From contig CAJTXF010000016.1 in NCBI GenBank assembly GCA_910580045.1, positions 1-35,818 on the forward strand: a stretch of 35,818 nt of DNA, given 5' to 3'. The notes below the pieces were generated by a model, which searched no databases, was not told the DNA's origin, and saw only the letters and a program-made list of their open reading frames with translations. Source of the DNA: an uncultured Eubacteriales bacterium. Its GTDB lineage: Bacteria; Bacillota; Clostridia; Oscillospirales; Acutalibacteraceae. Shown here in pieces: positions 7,607 to 14,815 of this stretch (positions within the stretch are counted from its first letter, which is position 1; each line of letters starts with the position of its first letter). Made by a program: the position numbers and the translations under genes.

Positions 7607-8137
7607 TCAGAGCTGGAACTCCTCCAAAGCGCAGTTGCCCATGGAGAACGCCCGGAAGTCCTCATTGCTCATATCCACAAAATAGGTGCGCAGTACCCGG
7701 CACACGCCGCCGTGGCAGACAAGGAGCACAGTCTTGTCCGGGTACTTTTCCCGAAGCTCTTCCAGCACCCCATAGACTCGGTGGGCCAGCTGGAACATGG
7801 ACTCGCCCCCAGGATAGCGCCAGGCAAAGCAGCTCTTGTTCTCCAGAAAGCCCGCGTCCCGGCGGTCCTTGCCCTCATAGACGCCGTAGTCCTGCTCAAT
7901 CAGCCGGGGCTCAGCCACCAAGGGCGCGCCGCAGGCCAAGCTGACAATCCGGGCAGTCTCCATGGCCCGCTCCAAGGGTGAGGAGACAATCAGGCTGATT
8001 TCCCGGCCCTGCAGGGACTCTGCCAGCTGCCGGGCCTGCTGCCGTCCCGTGTCGTTGAGGGGCACGTCCGTGCGGCCGCAGATTCTGTTCTCCAGGCCCC
8101 AGGGGGTCTGGCCGTGGCGGGTGACAAGCAATTTCAT
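7607..8137 (-). CDS. Histidine phosphatase family protein (phosphoglycerate mutase-like)
   Basis: A 176-residue member of the histidine phosphatase superfamily, close to the GpmB/CobC type. The catalytic RHGQT is at residues 7-11, followed by the ICGRTDVPLNDTGRQQA region, SSPLERAMETA, a GE motif (YPGGESMFQLAHRV) and the second catalytic histidine in LLVCHGGVCRVL. Such proteins dephosphorylate sugar phosphates, alpha-ribazole phosphate or nucleotides; substrate cannot be assigned because no cobalamin genes are nearby. It follows rqcH after nine bases and ends the cluster just before the terminator hairpin. Confidence 0.88.
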   Translation of the reverse strand: MKLLVTRHGQTPWGLENRICGRTDVPLNDTGRQQARQLAESLQGREISLIVSSPLERAMETARIVSLACGAPLVAEPRLIEQDYGVYEGKDRRDAGFLENKSCFAWRYPGGESMFQLAHRVYGVLEELREKYPDKTVLLVCHGGVCRVLRTYFVDMSNEDFRAFSMGNCALEEFQL

Positions 8138-8146
8138 GGTTTCCTC

Positions 8147-9919
8147 TTACGCCTCCTGCTTCTCTGATTCCCCTGGTTTTTCCGCCTCTGCCGGGTCCAC
8201 AAAGAGGGTCTTATAGTTCACATAAATCACCATGCCGGGCCGGGCCCCCTGGGGCTTGCTTACATGGCGGACCTGGGTGTAATCCACCGGCACCTGGGCA
8301 GAGGACTTGGCCTTGCTGTGCCGGGCAGCCAGCCGGGCGGCCTCCTCCATGGCCTGGGGGGTGGGCTCCCGGCCCTCTGTGAGCAGCACTGTGTGGGAAC
8401 CGGGGATGTTCTTGGTGTGGAACCAGATGTCGCTGTTATTGGCCAGCTTCATGGTGAGCCTGTCGTTCTGCCGGTTGTTCCGGCCCACCAGCACCGTGAA
8501 GCCGTCAGAGGTGGTGAAGCTCAAGGGCGCGCTGACAGCAGCGGGCTTCTCCTTTTTGCTGCGCCCCGCCCGGATGTAGCCCTGCTCTTTCAGCTCTGCC
8601 CGGATTTCCGCCAAATCCCGCTCAGTCTCTGCCCTGGCCAGGGCGTCCAGCACAGAGTCCAGGTACTCCAAGTCCCGGCCTGCCAGCTGGATTTGCTCAG
8701 TGAGCTTTTCCTCAGCGGTCTTGGCCTTGCGGTACTCCTTATAGTACTTCTGGGCGTTCTGATTGGGGGTAAGAGCCGGGTCCAGCTTGATTTTCACTGT
8801 GGCGTAGTCCTCGGCGTAGAAGTTCTGGAGCTCTGCCTCCTGGGCGCCCTTTTCCAGCTGGTACAGGTTGGCACTGATTAAGTCCCCGGCCACCCGCAGG
8901 GCCTCCCGCTGGGCGCACTGCTCCAGCTCCGCCTTTTGGGCGTTGATTTTCCGGGAGAGCCGCTCAGAGTGGGTGGACAGCAGCCGGAGCAAATCCTGCT
9001 CCCGCACCCGCATCCGCTCCTGGGTGTCCCGCTCCACATAGAATTCATCCAACAGCTGGGAGAAGCTCTCCCCCTGCCGCACCACAGCGGAGGTGCCGTA
9101 CTGCTGGATGTCCGTAAAGGAGAAGTCCATGGGCTTTTTCTGGGGGCTGACCGCCATGTGGGGCGTGCCGGAGACCTGCTCCACTGCCTCCCGCCAGCGC
9201 TGGTAGAAGTACCCCAGCCGGAAGCTCTGCTCCTCTGAGAGGGTCCTGACTGTCAGCTCCCGGCCCCGGCCCACCCGGTGGGCAATCTCCCGGCATACCA
9301 CCGGGGACACCCCCTGCAGCACGGAGAGCAGGCCCTTGGAAAGCTCCATGTCCTTGGGCAGCCCCTCCAAGGCCCCGCGCAGCTCCGGGCTCCCGGCAGT
9401 GAGCATACACAGCTTGTTCTGGGGCGGGGGCAGCTGATAAGCAAGCCCAGGCAGCACCAGCCGCTGTGAGCTCATTTCCGCGTCCACCCGCTTGAGGGCG
9501 TCAATCACCTTCCCATCCGGGCCGGTGAGGATAATATTGCTGTACCGGCCCATAATCTCTATGGTAAGGGTGAGGGTCACATGGTCCCCCAGCTCGTCCA
9601 CACAGTCAAAGTCAAAGTGCAGAAGCCGCTCCAGCTCCGGCTGGCGGATGGCTGTGAGCTTGGCGCCCATCAGCTTTTTCCGCAGCAGCATGCAGAGCAT
9701 GGGGGGCTGCTTGGGGTTCTCCAGGGCCACGGTGGTGATGTGGACCCGGGCGCTGTTGGCCCGGGCAGAGAAGAGGACCTTGCAGGCCGCCTCCCGGCTG
9801 CGGAAAGCAATAACCAGCTCTTCCCGGTTGGGCTGGTGGATTTTATCCACCCGGGCCGCCGTGAGCTTATCTTCCAATTCCTTTTTTATATGGCGTAAAA
9901 ACGCGCCGTCCAGTGCCAT
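8147..9919 (-). CDS. rqcH: RqcH / NFACT family ribosome quality-control protein (FbpA-like)
   Basis: A 590-residue protein. Homologues bind stalled 50S subunits and recruit alanyl-tRNA to add C-terminal alanine tails that mark the nascent chain for degradation. Older annotation calls the family fibronectin-binding protein. The NFACT-N domain fills the first part with IEIMGRYSNIIL; a charged coiled-coil region follows in the middle; the C-terminal NFACT-R (DUF814) domain carries DIWFHTKNIPGSH near residue 497. The ATG at 9919 has AAAGGA eight bases upstream. The pair equivalent to Asp97-Arg98 of Bacillus subtilis RqcH reads Glu97-Arg98 here. The 73-base gap upstream contains a seven-bp hairpin (9970-9986) without a T-run. 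Confidence 0.92.
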   Translation of the reverse strand: MALDGAFLRHIKKELEDKLTAARVDKIHQPNREELVIAFRSREAACKVLFSARANSARVHITTVALENPKQPPMLCMLLRKKLMGAKLTAIRQPELERLLHFDFDCVDELGDHVTLTLTIEIMGRYSNIILTGPDGKVIDALKRVDAEMSSQRLVLPGLAYQLPPPQNKLCMLTAGSPELRGALEGLPKDMELSKGLLSVLQGVSPVVCREIAHRVGRGRELTVRTLSEEQSFRLGYFYQRWREAVEQVSGTPHMAVSPQKKPMDFSFTDIQQYGTSAVVRQGESFSQLLDEFYVERDTQERMRVREQDLLRLLSTHSERLSRKINAQKAELEQCAQREALRVAGDLISANLYQLEKGAQEAELQNFYAEDYATVKIKLDPALTPNQNAQKYYKEYRKAKTAEEKLTEQIQLAGRDLEYLDSVLDALARAETERDLAEIRAELKEQGYIRAGRSKKEKPAAVSAPLSFTTSDGFTVLVGRNNRQNDRLTMKLANNSDIWFHTKNIPGSHTVLLTEGREPTPQAMEEAARLAARHSKAKSSAQVPVDYTQVRHVSKPQGARPGMVIYVNYKTLFVDPAEAEKPGESEKQEA

Positions 9920-9992
9920 GTTGTAATCCTTTCTTTCCTTCATGGGGCAAGCTCTGAATTTATCCGCCCGCGCTTCCGGGAAGCGCCATACA

Positions 9993-10466
9993 TCAGGAGC
10001 CGCCCAGCTCCAATTCCATCACCCGGCGGCTTTCGGAAAAGCCGAAGCTCTCATACAGGCCGATGGCGGGCAGGTTCTGGCTGAGCACCCCCAGCTCCAG
10101 GAACTCCGCCCCTCTCTCCCGGGCCCAGGCCTTTACCGCCTCCAGCAGGGCCCGGCCCACCCCCTGCCTCCGGCGGGATTCCTCCACCGCCAAATCCATC
10201 AGGACAGCGTACCGCCGGGGAATAAAGCTGGGGTACTCCGGGGTATTCTGGCAGCGGACCAGGGCAAAGCCCACAATCCGCCCCCCATCCTCCCGGGCAA
10301 TCAGGATATCGCTGTCCTCACCCAGCATCATGTACATAAGGAACTCGCCGTTCTGCCGGGCGGGCCGGAAATTCTGGGGCTGCAGCTGGGCCATGCGGGC
10401 GTAGAGCTGCTCATACAGAGCCTGGATGGCGCCCAAATCCTTGTGCATGGCGGGCTCAATTTTCAT
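9993..10466 (-). CDS. GNAT family N-acetyltransferase
   Basis: A 157-residue acetyltransferase of unknown substrate. It starts MKIEPAMHKDLGAIQALYEQL and has VLMDLAVEESRRRQGVGRALL as the acetyl-CoA motif, then ELGVLSQNLPAIGLYESFGF near the C-terminus. The ATG at 10466 follows AGGAGG by eight bases; an in-frame start six codons earlier would include that site. It lies 14 bases after the nif3-like gene, in the same transcription unit. Position between nif3 and rqcH does not point to a target; a ribosomal or tRNA-related substrate would be only a guess. Confidence 0.85.
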   Translation of the reverse strand: MKIEPAMHKDLGAIQALYEQLYARMAQLQPQNFRPARQNGEFLMYMMLGEDSDILIAREDGGRIVGFALVRCQNTPEYPSFIPRRYAVLMDLAVEESRRRQGVGRALLEAVKAWARERGAEFLELGVLSQNLPAIGLYESFGFSESRRVMELELGGS

Positions 10467-10480
10467 GGGGCTTCCTCCTG

Positions 10481-11248
10481 TCACAGGGTCTCAAAGGCTG
10501 GCTTCTCCGCCTTGCTCAGCAGGAAGCCAGTGCCCGGGAACCGCTTTTTCAGGTATGCCGCCAAAAAGTCCCGGAACAGGATTTCCGTCTCATAATGGCC
10601 CGCGGCCACACAGGTCATGCCCGTCCTGGCGGCCTCTATGGCCTGGTGGTGCTTCAGCTCTCCGGTCACAAAGGCGTCCGCGCCCCGGCATGCCGCGTGC
10701 CTCAGCTCATCGCCCCCCGCGCCGCTGCATAGGAACACCTTCTTTACCGTTCCCTCACCAGGCACAAACCGGACGGCTTTGGCGTTCAGCCGGGCCTTGA
10801 CCAGCCGGGCAAAGGCCTCCGGCTCCACGGGCTCTGCCAGCTCCCCGGAGAAGAGCACGCTCTCTGCTCCGAACACATCCTCTGCCCGCACATTGCGCAG
10901 GCCCAGGCAGCTGGCCAGGGCTATGTTCACCCCGCACACTGGGGACAAATCCAGATTGGTGTGGCAGCATAAGGCCCCAATGCCGCCCCGGGCCAGCAGA
11001 TAGGCTGGCTCCCGGCTGCCCAGGGAGTTCAGGGGCTCGAAGATGACCGGGTGATGGCTAATGATAAGGTTGGCATGGATGCTTATCGCTTCTTGTATGA
11101 CCGTCTCTGTAATGTCCAGGCACAGCAGGGCCCGGGTCACCTGGGCAGAGCCGTCCCCCACCAGCAGGCCGGAGTTGTCAAAGGGCAGCTGGCTGTCAAA
11201 GGGGGCCACCGCGTTGATAATGTCCATAATATCACAGATTCTTGCCAT
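10481..11248 (-). CDS. Nif3-like dinuclear metal centre protein (DUF34)
   Basis: A 255-residue member of the widespread Nif3/YqfO family, which forms a toroidal hexamer with a two-metal site; function is uncertain (GTP cyclohydrolase-like or metal-chaperone roles have been proposed). Metal ligands expected for the family are visible: SHHPVIF with His65/His66, HTNLD with His96 and Asp100, and AAGHYETE near the C-terminus. This is the short form, without the PII-like insert of YqfO. The ATG at 11248 has AGGAGGAG upstream, and it overlaps trmK by 17 bases, the trmK-nif3 arrangement common in Firmicutes. Confidence 0.92.
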   Translation of the reverse strand: MARICDIMDIINAVAPFDSQLPFDNSGLLVGDGSAQVTRALLCLDITETVIQEAISIHANLIISHHPVIFEPLNSLGSREPAYLLARGGIGALCCHTNLDLSPVCGVNIALASCLGLRNVRAEDVFGAESVLFSGELAEPVEPEAFARLVKARLNAKAVRFVPGEGTVKKVFLCSGAGGDELRHAACRGADAFVTGELKHHQAIEAARTGMTCVAAGHYETEILFRDFLAAYLKKRFPGTGFLLSKAEKPAFETL

Positions 11249-11945
11249 ATGCTCCTCCTGTTTCTATGGGATATTTTCTGGCAATCTCCTCAATTTCCTG
11301 GCGCAGGCTCTGGGCAGTCTCTGTATCCCCCTCATGCTCCGCGCCCTGCAGGCGCTTCATCAGCTCCCGCACGGTTTTCACCGCATAGGCAGACACGCCG
11401 GGCTCGCCGGGCATCAGCCTGCCCATGGTTATGTACAGGGGGGGCGCGGCGGGAAGCTGGCCTGTATAGCTGACCGCAAAGGCGGAATAGACTTTTTTCC
11501 CGTCCTGGACCGCCTCTTCCTTTATAATGGGGAAGCCCAGCTCCCACAGGCCCCCCCGCAGCTTTCCGGCAGCGGACATGGGCTGCAGGATAAGCCGCTT
11601 GCCTGGGGCCCGCAGCCAGCGGGTCTCTGTGATGATGCGCAGAATCAGCTCGCCCCCCATCCCGGCAATCACAATGTCATCCCCATCCGCTGGGCCCAGC
11701 GCCTGCAGGCCGTCACTTAAAACCAGCCGCAGTTCTTCCCCCACCTGATAGAGCTTGGCATGGCGCTGGGCAGCTTTCAGGGGGCCTGGCTTTACGTCGC
11801 AGGCAACCGCCTGGGGGATAAGCCCCGCTTTCAGCAGCCAGATGGGCAGATAGGCGTGGTCCGTGCCCACGTCGATAAGGGCCCGCCCCGGCCGCAGCAG
11901 GCTGGCGCAGGCCGCCAGCCGGGGGGAAAGTGTGTATAATGGCAT
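11232..11945 (-). CDS. trmK: tRNA (adenine(22)-N1)-methyltransferase
   Basis: A 237-residue SAM-dependent enzyme methylating A22 in the D-loop region of tRNA. The SAM-binding motif LIDVGTDHAYLPIWLL is at residues 23-38, and VIAGMGGELILRII is the family-specific catalytic region. The C-terminal third is the helical COG2384 extension. The ATG at 11945 has GGAGGG upstream; the open frame further 5-prime runs into a hairpin and lacks a binding site. It lies 77 bases after the DUF1858 gene, with a strong hairpin between, and overlaps nif3. Confidence 0.9.
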   Translation of the reverse strand: MPLYTLSPRLAACASLLRPGRALIDVGTDHAYLPIWLLKAGLIPQAVACDVKPGPLKAAQRHAKLYQVGEELRLVLSDGLQALGPADGDDIVIAGMGGELILRIITETRWLRAPGKRLILQPMSAAGKLRGGLWELGFPIIKEEAVQDGKKVYSAFAVSYTGQLPAAPPLYITMGRLMPGEPGVSAYAVKTVRELMKRLQGAEHEGDTETAQSLRQEIEEIARKYPIETGGAYGKNL

Positions 11946-11956
11946 AAGCCCTCCAT

Positions 11957-12005
11957 AAAAACCATATGCCGTGCGGAAAAGGGCAGAGGCCCCTTGCCGC
12001 ACGGC
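11957..12005 (-). terminator. Long hairpin between the DUF1858 gene and trmK
   Basis: On the minus strand GCCGTGCGG pairs perfectly with CCGCACGGC (11968-11976 and 11997-12005), and the loop holds a second stem, AAGGGGC with GCCCTTT. A TTTTT run follows six bases later, then the trmK binding site. It is probably a leaky terminator or processing site that lowers expression of trmK-nif3-rqcH relative to the small upstream gene. Confidence 0.6.
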
Positions 12006-12022
12006 CCATCAGTACAGTCAAA

Positions 12023-12226
12023 TCACTTGCCGCTGAGATGCTCGTTGATTTTGGAGACCAGCTGGTCAGCGTCCACGCCGTGGACAGCGCAGGCCTGCTC
12101 TAAGGTCTCGCCCCGGGCAGAGGGGCAGCCCAGGCAGTGCATCCCCATCTCCAGGAAGAAGGGGGCAGTGGTGGAATCCAAATCGAGAATCTCGCCGATG
12201 ATGGTGTCTTTTGTAATAGAAGCCAT
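12023..12226 (-). CDS. DUF1858 domain protein
   Basis: A 67-residue protein that is essentially one DUF1858 domain. This fold occurs alone and at the N-terminus of ScdA/RIC-type iron-sulfur repair proteins. The opening ITKDTIIGEILDLD and the CLGC motif in FFLEMGMHCLGCPSA are typical, with LEQACAVHGVD after it. The cysteine pair suggests redox or metal binding; no biochemical role is established. The ATG at 12226 follows AGGAGG. A promoter at 12495-12523 reads toward it through a MITE-like element, so its leader would be about 260 bases long. Confidence 0.88.
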   Translation of the reverse strand: MASITKDTIIGEILDLDSTTAPFFLEMGMHCLGCPSARGETLEQACAVHGVDADQLVSKINEHLSGK

Positions 12227-12249
12227 TGGAATATCCTCCTATAATTTAC

Positions 12250-12288
12250 AGCCTGTCCTTCCGGCAGACACGCCGGAAGCTGCAGGCT
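12250..12288 (-). promoter_or_regulatory. Two-part hairpin in the DUF1858 leader
   Basis: Outer stem AGCCTG (12250-12255) with CAGGCT (12283-12288) and inner stem TTCCGGC (12259-12265) with GCCGGAA (12272-12278), loop AGACAC. It lies just upstream of the ribosome binding site. The outer right arm can instead pair with 12461-12468 beyond the MITE-like element, so two exclusive folds are possible. No T-run follows. Confidence 0.4.
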
Positions 12289-12296
12289 TCTGTGTA

Positions 12297-12460
12297 AGAA
12301 CCTGTATTCACAGGCGTTGAACGCCGGAGGGACGGGTCTTTTGCCGTCCTGCTGCGTTAAAAAACCTTGAAATACGGCAAGTATTCCTGCGACTTTTTGC
12401 CTTGCAGGGCTGCAAAACCCCTCGCCCCTCCGGCATCCTCCGCCTATGAATACAGGTTCT
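12297..12460. mobile_element. MITE-like element, 164 bp, with long terminal inverted repeats
   Basis: The ends are inverted repeats of about 40 bases, both starting AGAACCTGTATTCA inward; about 33 of 40 positions match by my count. The middle has no coding frame and includes a CTTTTTGCC-type stretch and several short inverted repeats. TAA flanks both sides (12295-12297 and 12460-12462), which could be a target duplication. It lies in the loop of an otherwise perfect eight-bp hairpin, GCAGGCTT with AAGCCTGC. No transposase is in the window, so it would be non-autonomous. Confidence 0.7.
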
Positions 12461-12494
12461 AAGCCTGCGCGGCAGGCCGGGTGTGTTCGACAAT

Positions 12495-12523
12495 ATTATA
12501 ATACCCTTTTGGGCAGGATGCAA
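12495..12523 (-). promoter_or_regulatory. Promoter of the DUF1858-trmK-rqcH cluster
   Basis: On the minus strand TTGCAT (12518-12523), a 17-base spacer and TATAAT (12495-12500). Transcription would pass through the MITE-like element before reaching the DUF1858 gene. Confidence 0.75.
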
Positions 12524-12563
12524 TACCTGACGGGGATTTTTTCCAAAAAAGCGGGATTTCATG

Positions 12564-12589
12564 AAAAAAGGCCCCTGGGGGGCCTTTTT
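12564..12589 (-). terminator. Terminator of the spoIIA operon
   Basis: GGCCCC and GGGGCC around a three-base loop, flanked by AAAAAA on one side and TTTTT on the other, so it can work on both strands. It starts six bases after the sigF stop codon. Confidence 0.85.
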
Positions 12590-12594
12590 CGCCG

Positions 12595-13272
12595 TCAGCT
12601 GTCAAAATCCCGCCGGAGGATTTCCAGGATTTTCTTTTCCCGCCTGCTGACCTGGACCTGGGTCATGCCCAGCACCTGGGCAGTGCGGGTCTGGGTCATG
12701 CCCTGCTGGTACCGGCAGTGAATCAGCCGCCTGTCCCGCTCCTCCAGCCGGGCGAGCAAATCCCGCAGGGTCAGCCGTTCGGTGGTCCGCTCCTCCGGGG
12801 CCTCCACGGGAATCTCCAGCTGCTCCCCATCCTCGCCCCCAGTGAGGGATACTGGCTGGCGGAGAGCGCCCAGGGCCAGAGCTGCCCGCTCCGGGGTGAT
12901 TTCCAGCGCAACGGCAATCTGCTCTACAGTGGGGCTTTGGCCAGACTCCTCCCGCAGGCGCTCTGTAACCTCCCGGACCCGTTGGGCCAGCTCCCGCAGG
13001 CCCCGGGACACCCGGATGGCTCCCCCGTCCCGGAACAGCCGCCGCACCTCGCCCAGAATCACCGGCACGGCATAGGTGGAGAACTTCACCCCCCGGGTGG
13101 AATCGAAGTTATCCGCTGCCTTTACCAGCCCCAGGCACCCGGCCTGGAACAAATCGTCATACTCTATGCCCCGGCCCATAAACCGCCGGGCGCACAGGTG
13201 CACAAGCCCCAGGTTCTCTGTGACCAGGGGCTTGTCCTCCCCTGCCGGGAGGGGGCTAGGCCTTGGAGGCAA
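12595..13272 (-). CDS. sigF: Forespore sigma factor F (SpoIIAC)
   Basis: A sigma-70-family factor of up to 225 residues, third gene of spoIIA. Region 2 is clear: ENLGLVHLCARRFMGRGIEYDDLFQAGCLGLVKAADNF split by the usual motifs, then VKFSTYAVPVILGEVRRLFRD. Region 4 ends with a helix-turn-helix, TQTRTAQVLGMTQVQVSRREKK. The start is uncertain: upstream stops leave a TTG at 13272 as the only usual start codon, without a clear binding site, so coupling to spoIIAB (17-base overlap) is likely. The N-terminus is shorter than in Bacillus SigF. It should direct early forespore transcription and be held by SpoIIAB until SpoIIAA releases it. Confidence 0.92.
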   Translation of the reverse strand: MPPRPSPLPAGEDKPLVTENLGLVHLCARRFMGRGIEYDDLFQAGCLGLVKAADNFDSTRGVKFSTYAVPVILGEVRRLFRDGGAIRVSRGLRELAQRVREVTERLREESGQSPTVEQIAVALEITPERAALALGALRQPVSLTGGEDGEQLEIPVEAPEERTTERLTLRDLLARLEERDRRLIHCRYQQGMTQTRTAQVLGMTQVQVSRREKKILEILRRDFDS

Positions 13273-13687
13273 AGGTTTTCGTGAGCGTCACGCTGGTGCC
13301 CCGGCCCACCGCGGACGTTACCCTCACACTGTCGCAGAAGCTCTGCATCACCGCAAAGCCCAGCCCGGCCCGCTCCTCGCCGCCGGTGGTGAACAGGGGC
13401 TCCATGGCCTGGGGGATGTCCGGGATGCCGCAGCCCCTGTCCCGCACCCGCACCACGGCCTTGCCGCCCTCGTATATTTTCACGCTTATGTACACAGTTC
13501 CCATGCTGTCCCGGTATCCATGCACAATGGCGTTGGTGACCGCCTCAGACACAGCGGTGCGCATGTCGGACAAATCAGCCACCGTGGGGTCCAGCTGGGC
13601 CAGGAAAGCCGCCACCGCCGCCCTGCCGAAGCCCTCGTTCACAGAGTTGGAGGCAAAAGAAATCTGGGCCTGATTGAGAGGCTTCAT
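13256..13687 (-). CDS. spoIIAB: Anti-sigma F factor and serine kinase
   Basis: A 143-residue GHKL ATPase that binds sigma F and phosphorylates SpoIIAA. The N box is EAVTNAIVHGY (Glu48, Asn52), the G1 box DRGCGIPD at 83-90, and the ATP lid with GGEERAGLGFAVM near 102-114. The ATG at 13687 overlaps the spoIIAA stop codon as TAATG. Length and gene order match the classical operon exactly. Confidence 0.95.
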   Translation of the reverse strand: MKPLNQAQISFASNSVNEGFGRAAVAAFLAQLDPTVADLSDMRTAVSEAVTNAIVHGYRDSMGTVYISVKIYEGGKAVVRVRDRGCGIPDIPQAMEPLFTTGGEERAGLGFAVMQSFCDSVRVTSAVGRGTSVTLTKTFASKA

Positions 13688-14004
13688 TATCCAGCCCTCC
13701 TCTCGATAACGGCCACAGAGGAGATGCCCGCCAGCTCCACCATTTTATTCAGGTTGGCGGAGAGGCCGCACAGCACCACCCGGCCCCGCCAGAATCCGCA
13801 CAGCCGCACCCGGCCCAGAATCAGCCCCACCCCAGAGCTGTCCATAAAGGGCACCTGGGAGAAGTCCAGGCGCAGGCAGTAGGGCTTCAGCTTTTGGGCC
13901 GTGCTGTCAATGGCCTCCCGCATCTCCCGGGCGGAGTGGTGGTCAATCTCCCCGGTGAGCTTGGCGGTCAGGACGCCTTCCTTATAATTTAATTGAACAC
14001 TCAT
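13687..14004 (-). CDS. spoIIAA: Anti-sigma F factor antagonist
   Basis: A STAS-domain protein of 105 residues from the start chosen here. The phosphorylated serine sits in FMDSSGVGLILGR (Ser57). TGEIDHHSA near residue 18 matches the classical N-terminus. I placed the start at the ATG at 14004 because that N-terminus aligns with Bacillus SpoIIAA and AAAGGA lies 11 bases upstream. The ATG at 14043, with GGGAGG upstream, would add 13 residues and cannot be ruled out. Dephosphorylated SpoIIAA frees sigma F from SpoIIAB. Confidence 0.93.
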   Translation of the reverse strand: MSVQLNYKEGVLTAKLTGEIDHHSAREMREAIDSTAQKLKPYCLRLDFSQVPFMDSSGVGLILGRVRLCGFWRGRVVLCGLSANLNKMVELAGISSVAVIERRAG

Positions 14005-14091
14005 GCGCTTCAACATCCTTTCCACATTGGGGTATACTGCCATTGTACAGGCTTCCTCCCGCGGATTTTGCAGAAGGCTGTCACGGGCTTC

Positions 14092-14117
14092 CGTCTTTTT
14101 CACGGGCGTGATTTCCT
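14092..14117 (-). promoter_or_regulatory. Weak sigma-H-like site upstream of spoIIAA
   Basis: On the minus strand AGGAAAT (14111-14117), 12 bases, then AAAGACG (14092-14098). The -35 half fits the sigma-H pattern; the -10 half has only the RnnGA part. spoIIA is sigma-H driven in Bacillus, which is why I looked here. Confidence 0.3.
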
Positions 14118-14118
14118 C

Positions 14119-14147
14119 TTGACAAACCCAAAACTTTGTTCTAAAAT
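14119..14147 (+). promoter_or_regulatory. Promoter of the GyrI-like gene
   Basis: A perfect TTGACA (14119-14124), a 17-base spacer and TAAAAT (14142-14147). It lies back to back with the upstream region of spoIIA. Confidence 0.75.
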
Positions 14148-14182
14148 ATAAATGAAAAATAAATCAAAAAAGGAGCGTCCCC

Positions 14183-14815
14183 ATGGCCTACGACTACAAA
14201 AAAGAAGAGAAAGCTCTCTACCAGCCCAAAACCACGCCTTCCGCCATTGAAATCCCCCCAATGAACTTTCTGGCCGTCCGGGGCCAGGGAGACCCCAACC
14301 AGGAGGGCGGGGCCTACAAAACCGCTGTGGGCCTGCTCTTCGGCCTGGCGTACACCATCAAGATGAGCAAAAAGGGAGACCACGCCATTCCAGGCTATTT
14401 TGATTTTGTGGTTCCGCCGCTGGAGGGCCTGTGGTGGCAGGAGGATGGCTCTGTTCCGAATCTGACCCAAAAGCAAAGTTTTCAATGGATCGCTCTGCTG
14501 CGCCTGCCGGAGTTCGTCACCCCGGCGGAGCTGGACTGGGCCCGGGCAGAGGCAAGAGCGAAAAAGAAGTCGGACTTCTCCCCAGTGGAGTTCTTCTCCT
14601 ATCACGAGGGGCTGTGCGTCCAATGTATGCACCAGGGGCCCTATGACAGCGAGCCCGCCACCATGGCCGCCATGCTGGACTTCGCCCAAGGAAACGGCTA
14701 TGTACCTGATTACAGCGAGAGCCGCCTCCACCATGAGCTCTACCTGAGCGACCCCAACAAGTGCGCCCCGGAAAGGCTCCGCACTATTTTGCGGCTCCCT
14801 GTGCGCCGGAAATAA
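14183..14815 (+). CDS. GyrI-like small-molecule-binding domain protein
   Basis: A 210-residue protein of the stand-alone GyrI-like/SHS2 type (COG4832). It opens with YDYKKEEKALYQPK and IEIPPMNFLAVRGQGDPN, and PLEGLWWQED near residue 83 is the family-typical aromatic pocket region. HEGLCVQCMHQGPYDSEPATM and YSESRLHHELYLSDPNK follow. Relatives bind or hydrolyse small drug-like molecules; the ligand is unknown. The ATG at 14183 has AAAGGAG upstream, and the gene has its own promoter. Its last 32 bases overlap the end of the converging gene at 14784. Confidence 0.85.
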   Translation: MAYDYKKEEKALYQPKTTPSAIEIPPMNFLAVRGQGDPNQEGGAYKTAVGLLFGLAYTIKMSKKGDHAIPGYFDFVVPPLEGLWWQEDGSVPNLTQKQSFQWIALLRLPEFVTPAELDWARAEARAKKKSDFSPVEFFSYHEGLCVQCMHQGPYDSEPATMAAMLDFAQGNGYVPDYSESRLHHELYLSDPNKCAPERLRTILRLPVRRK

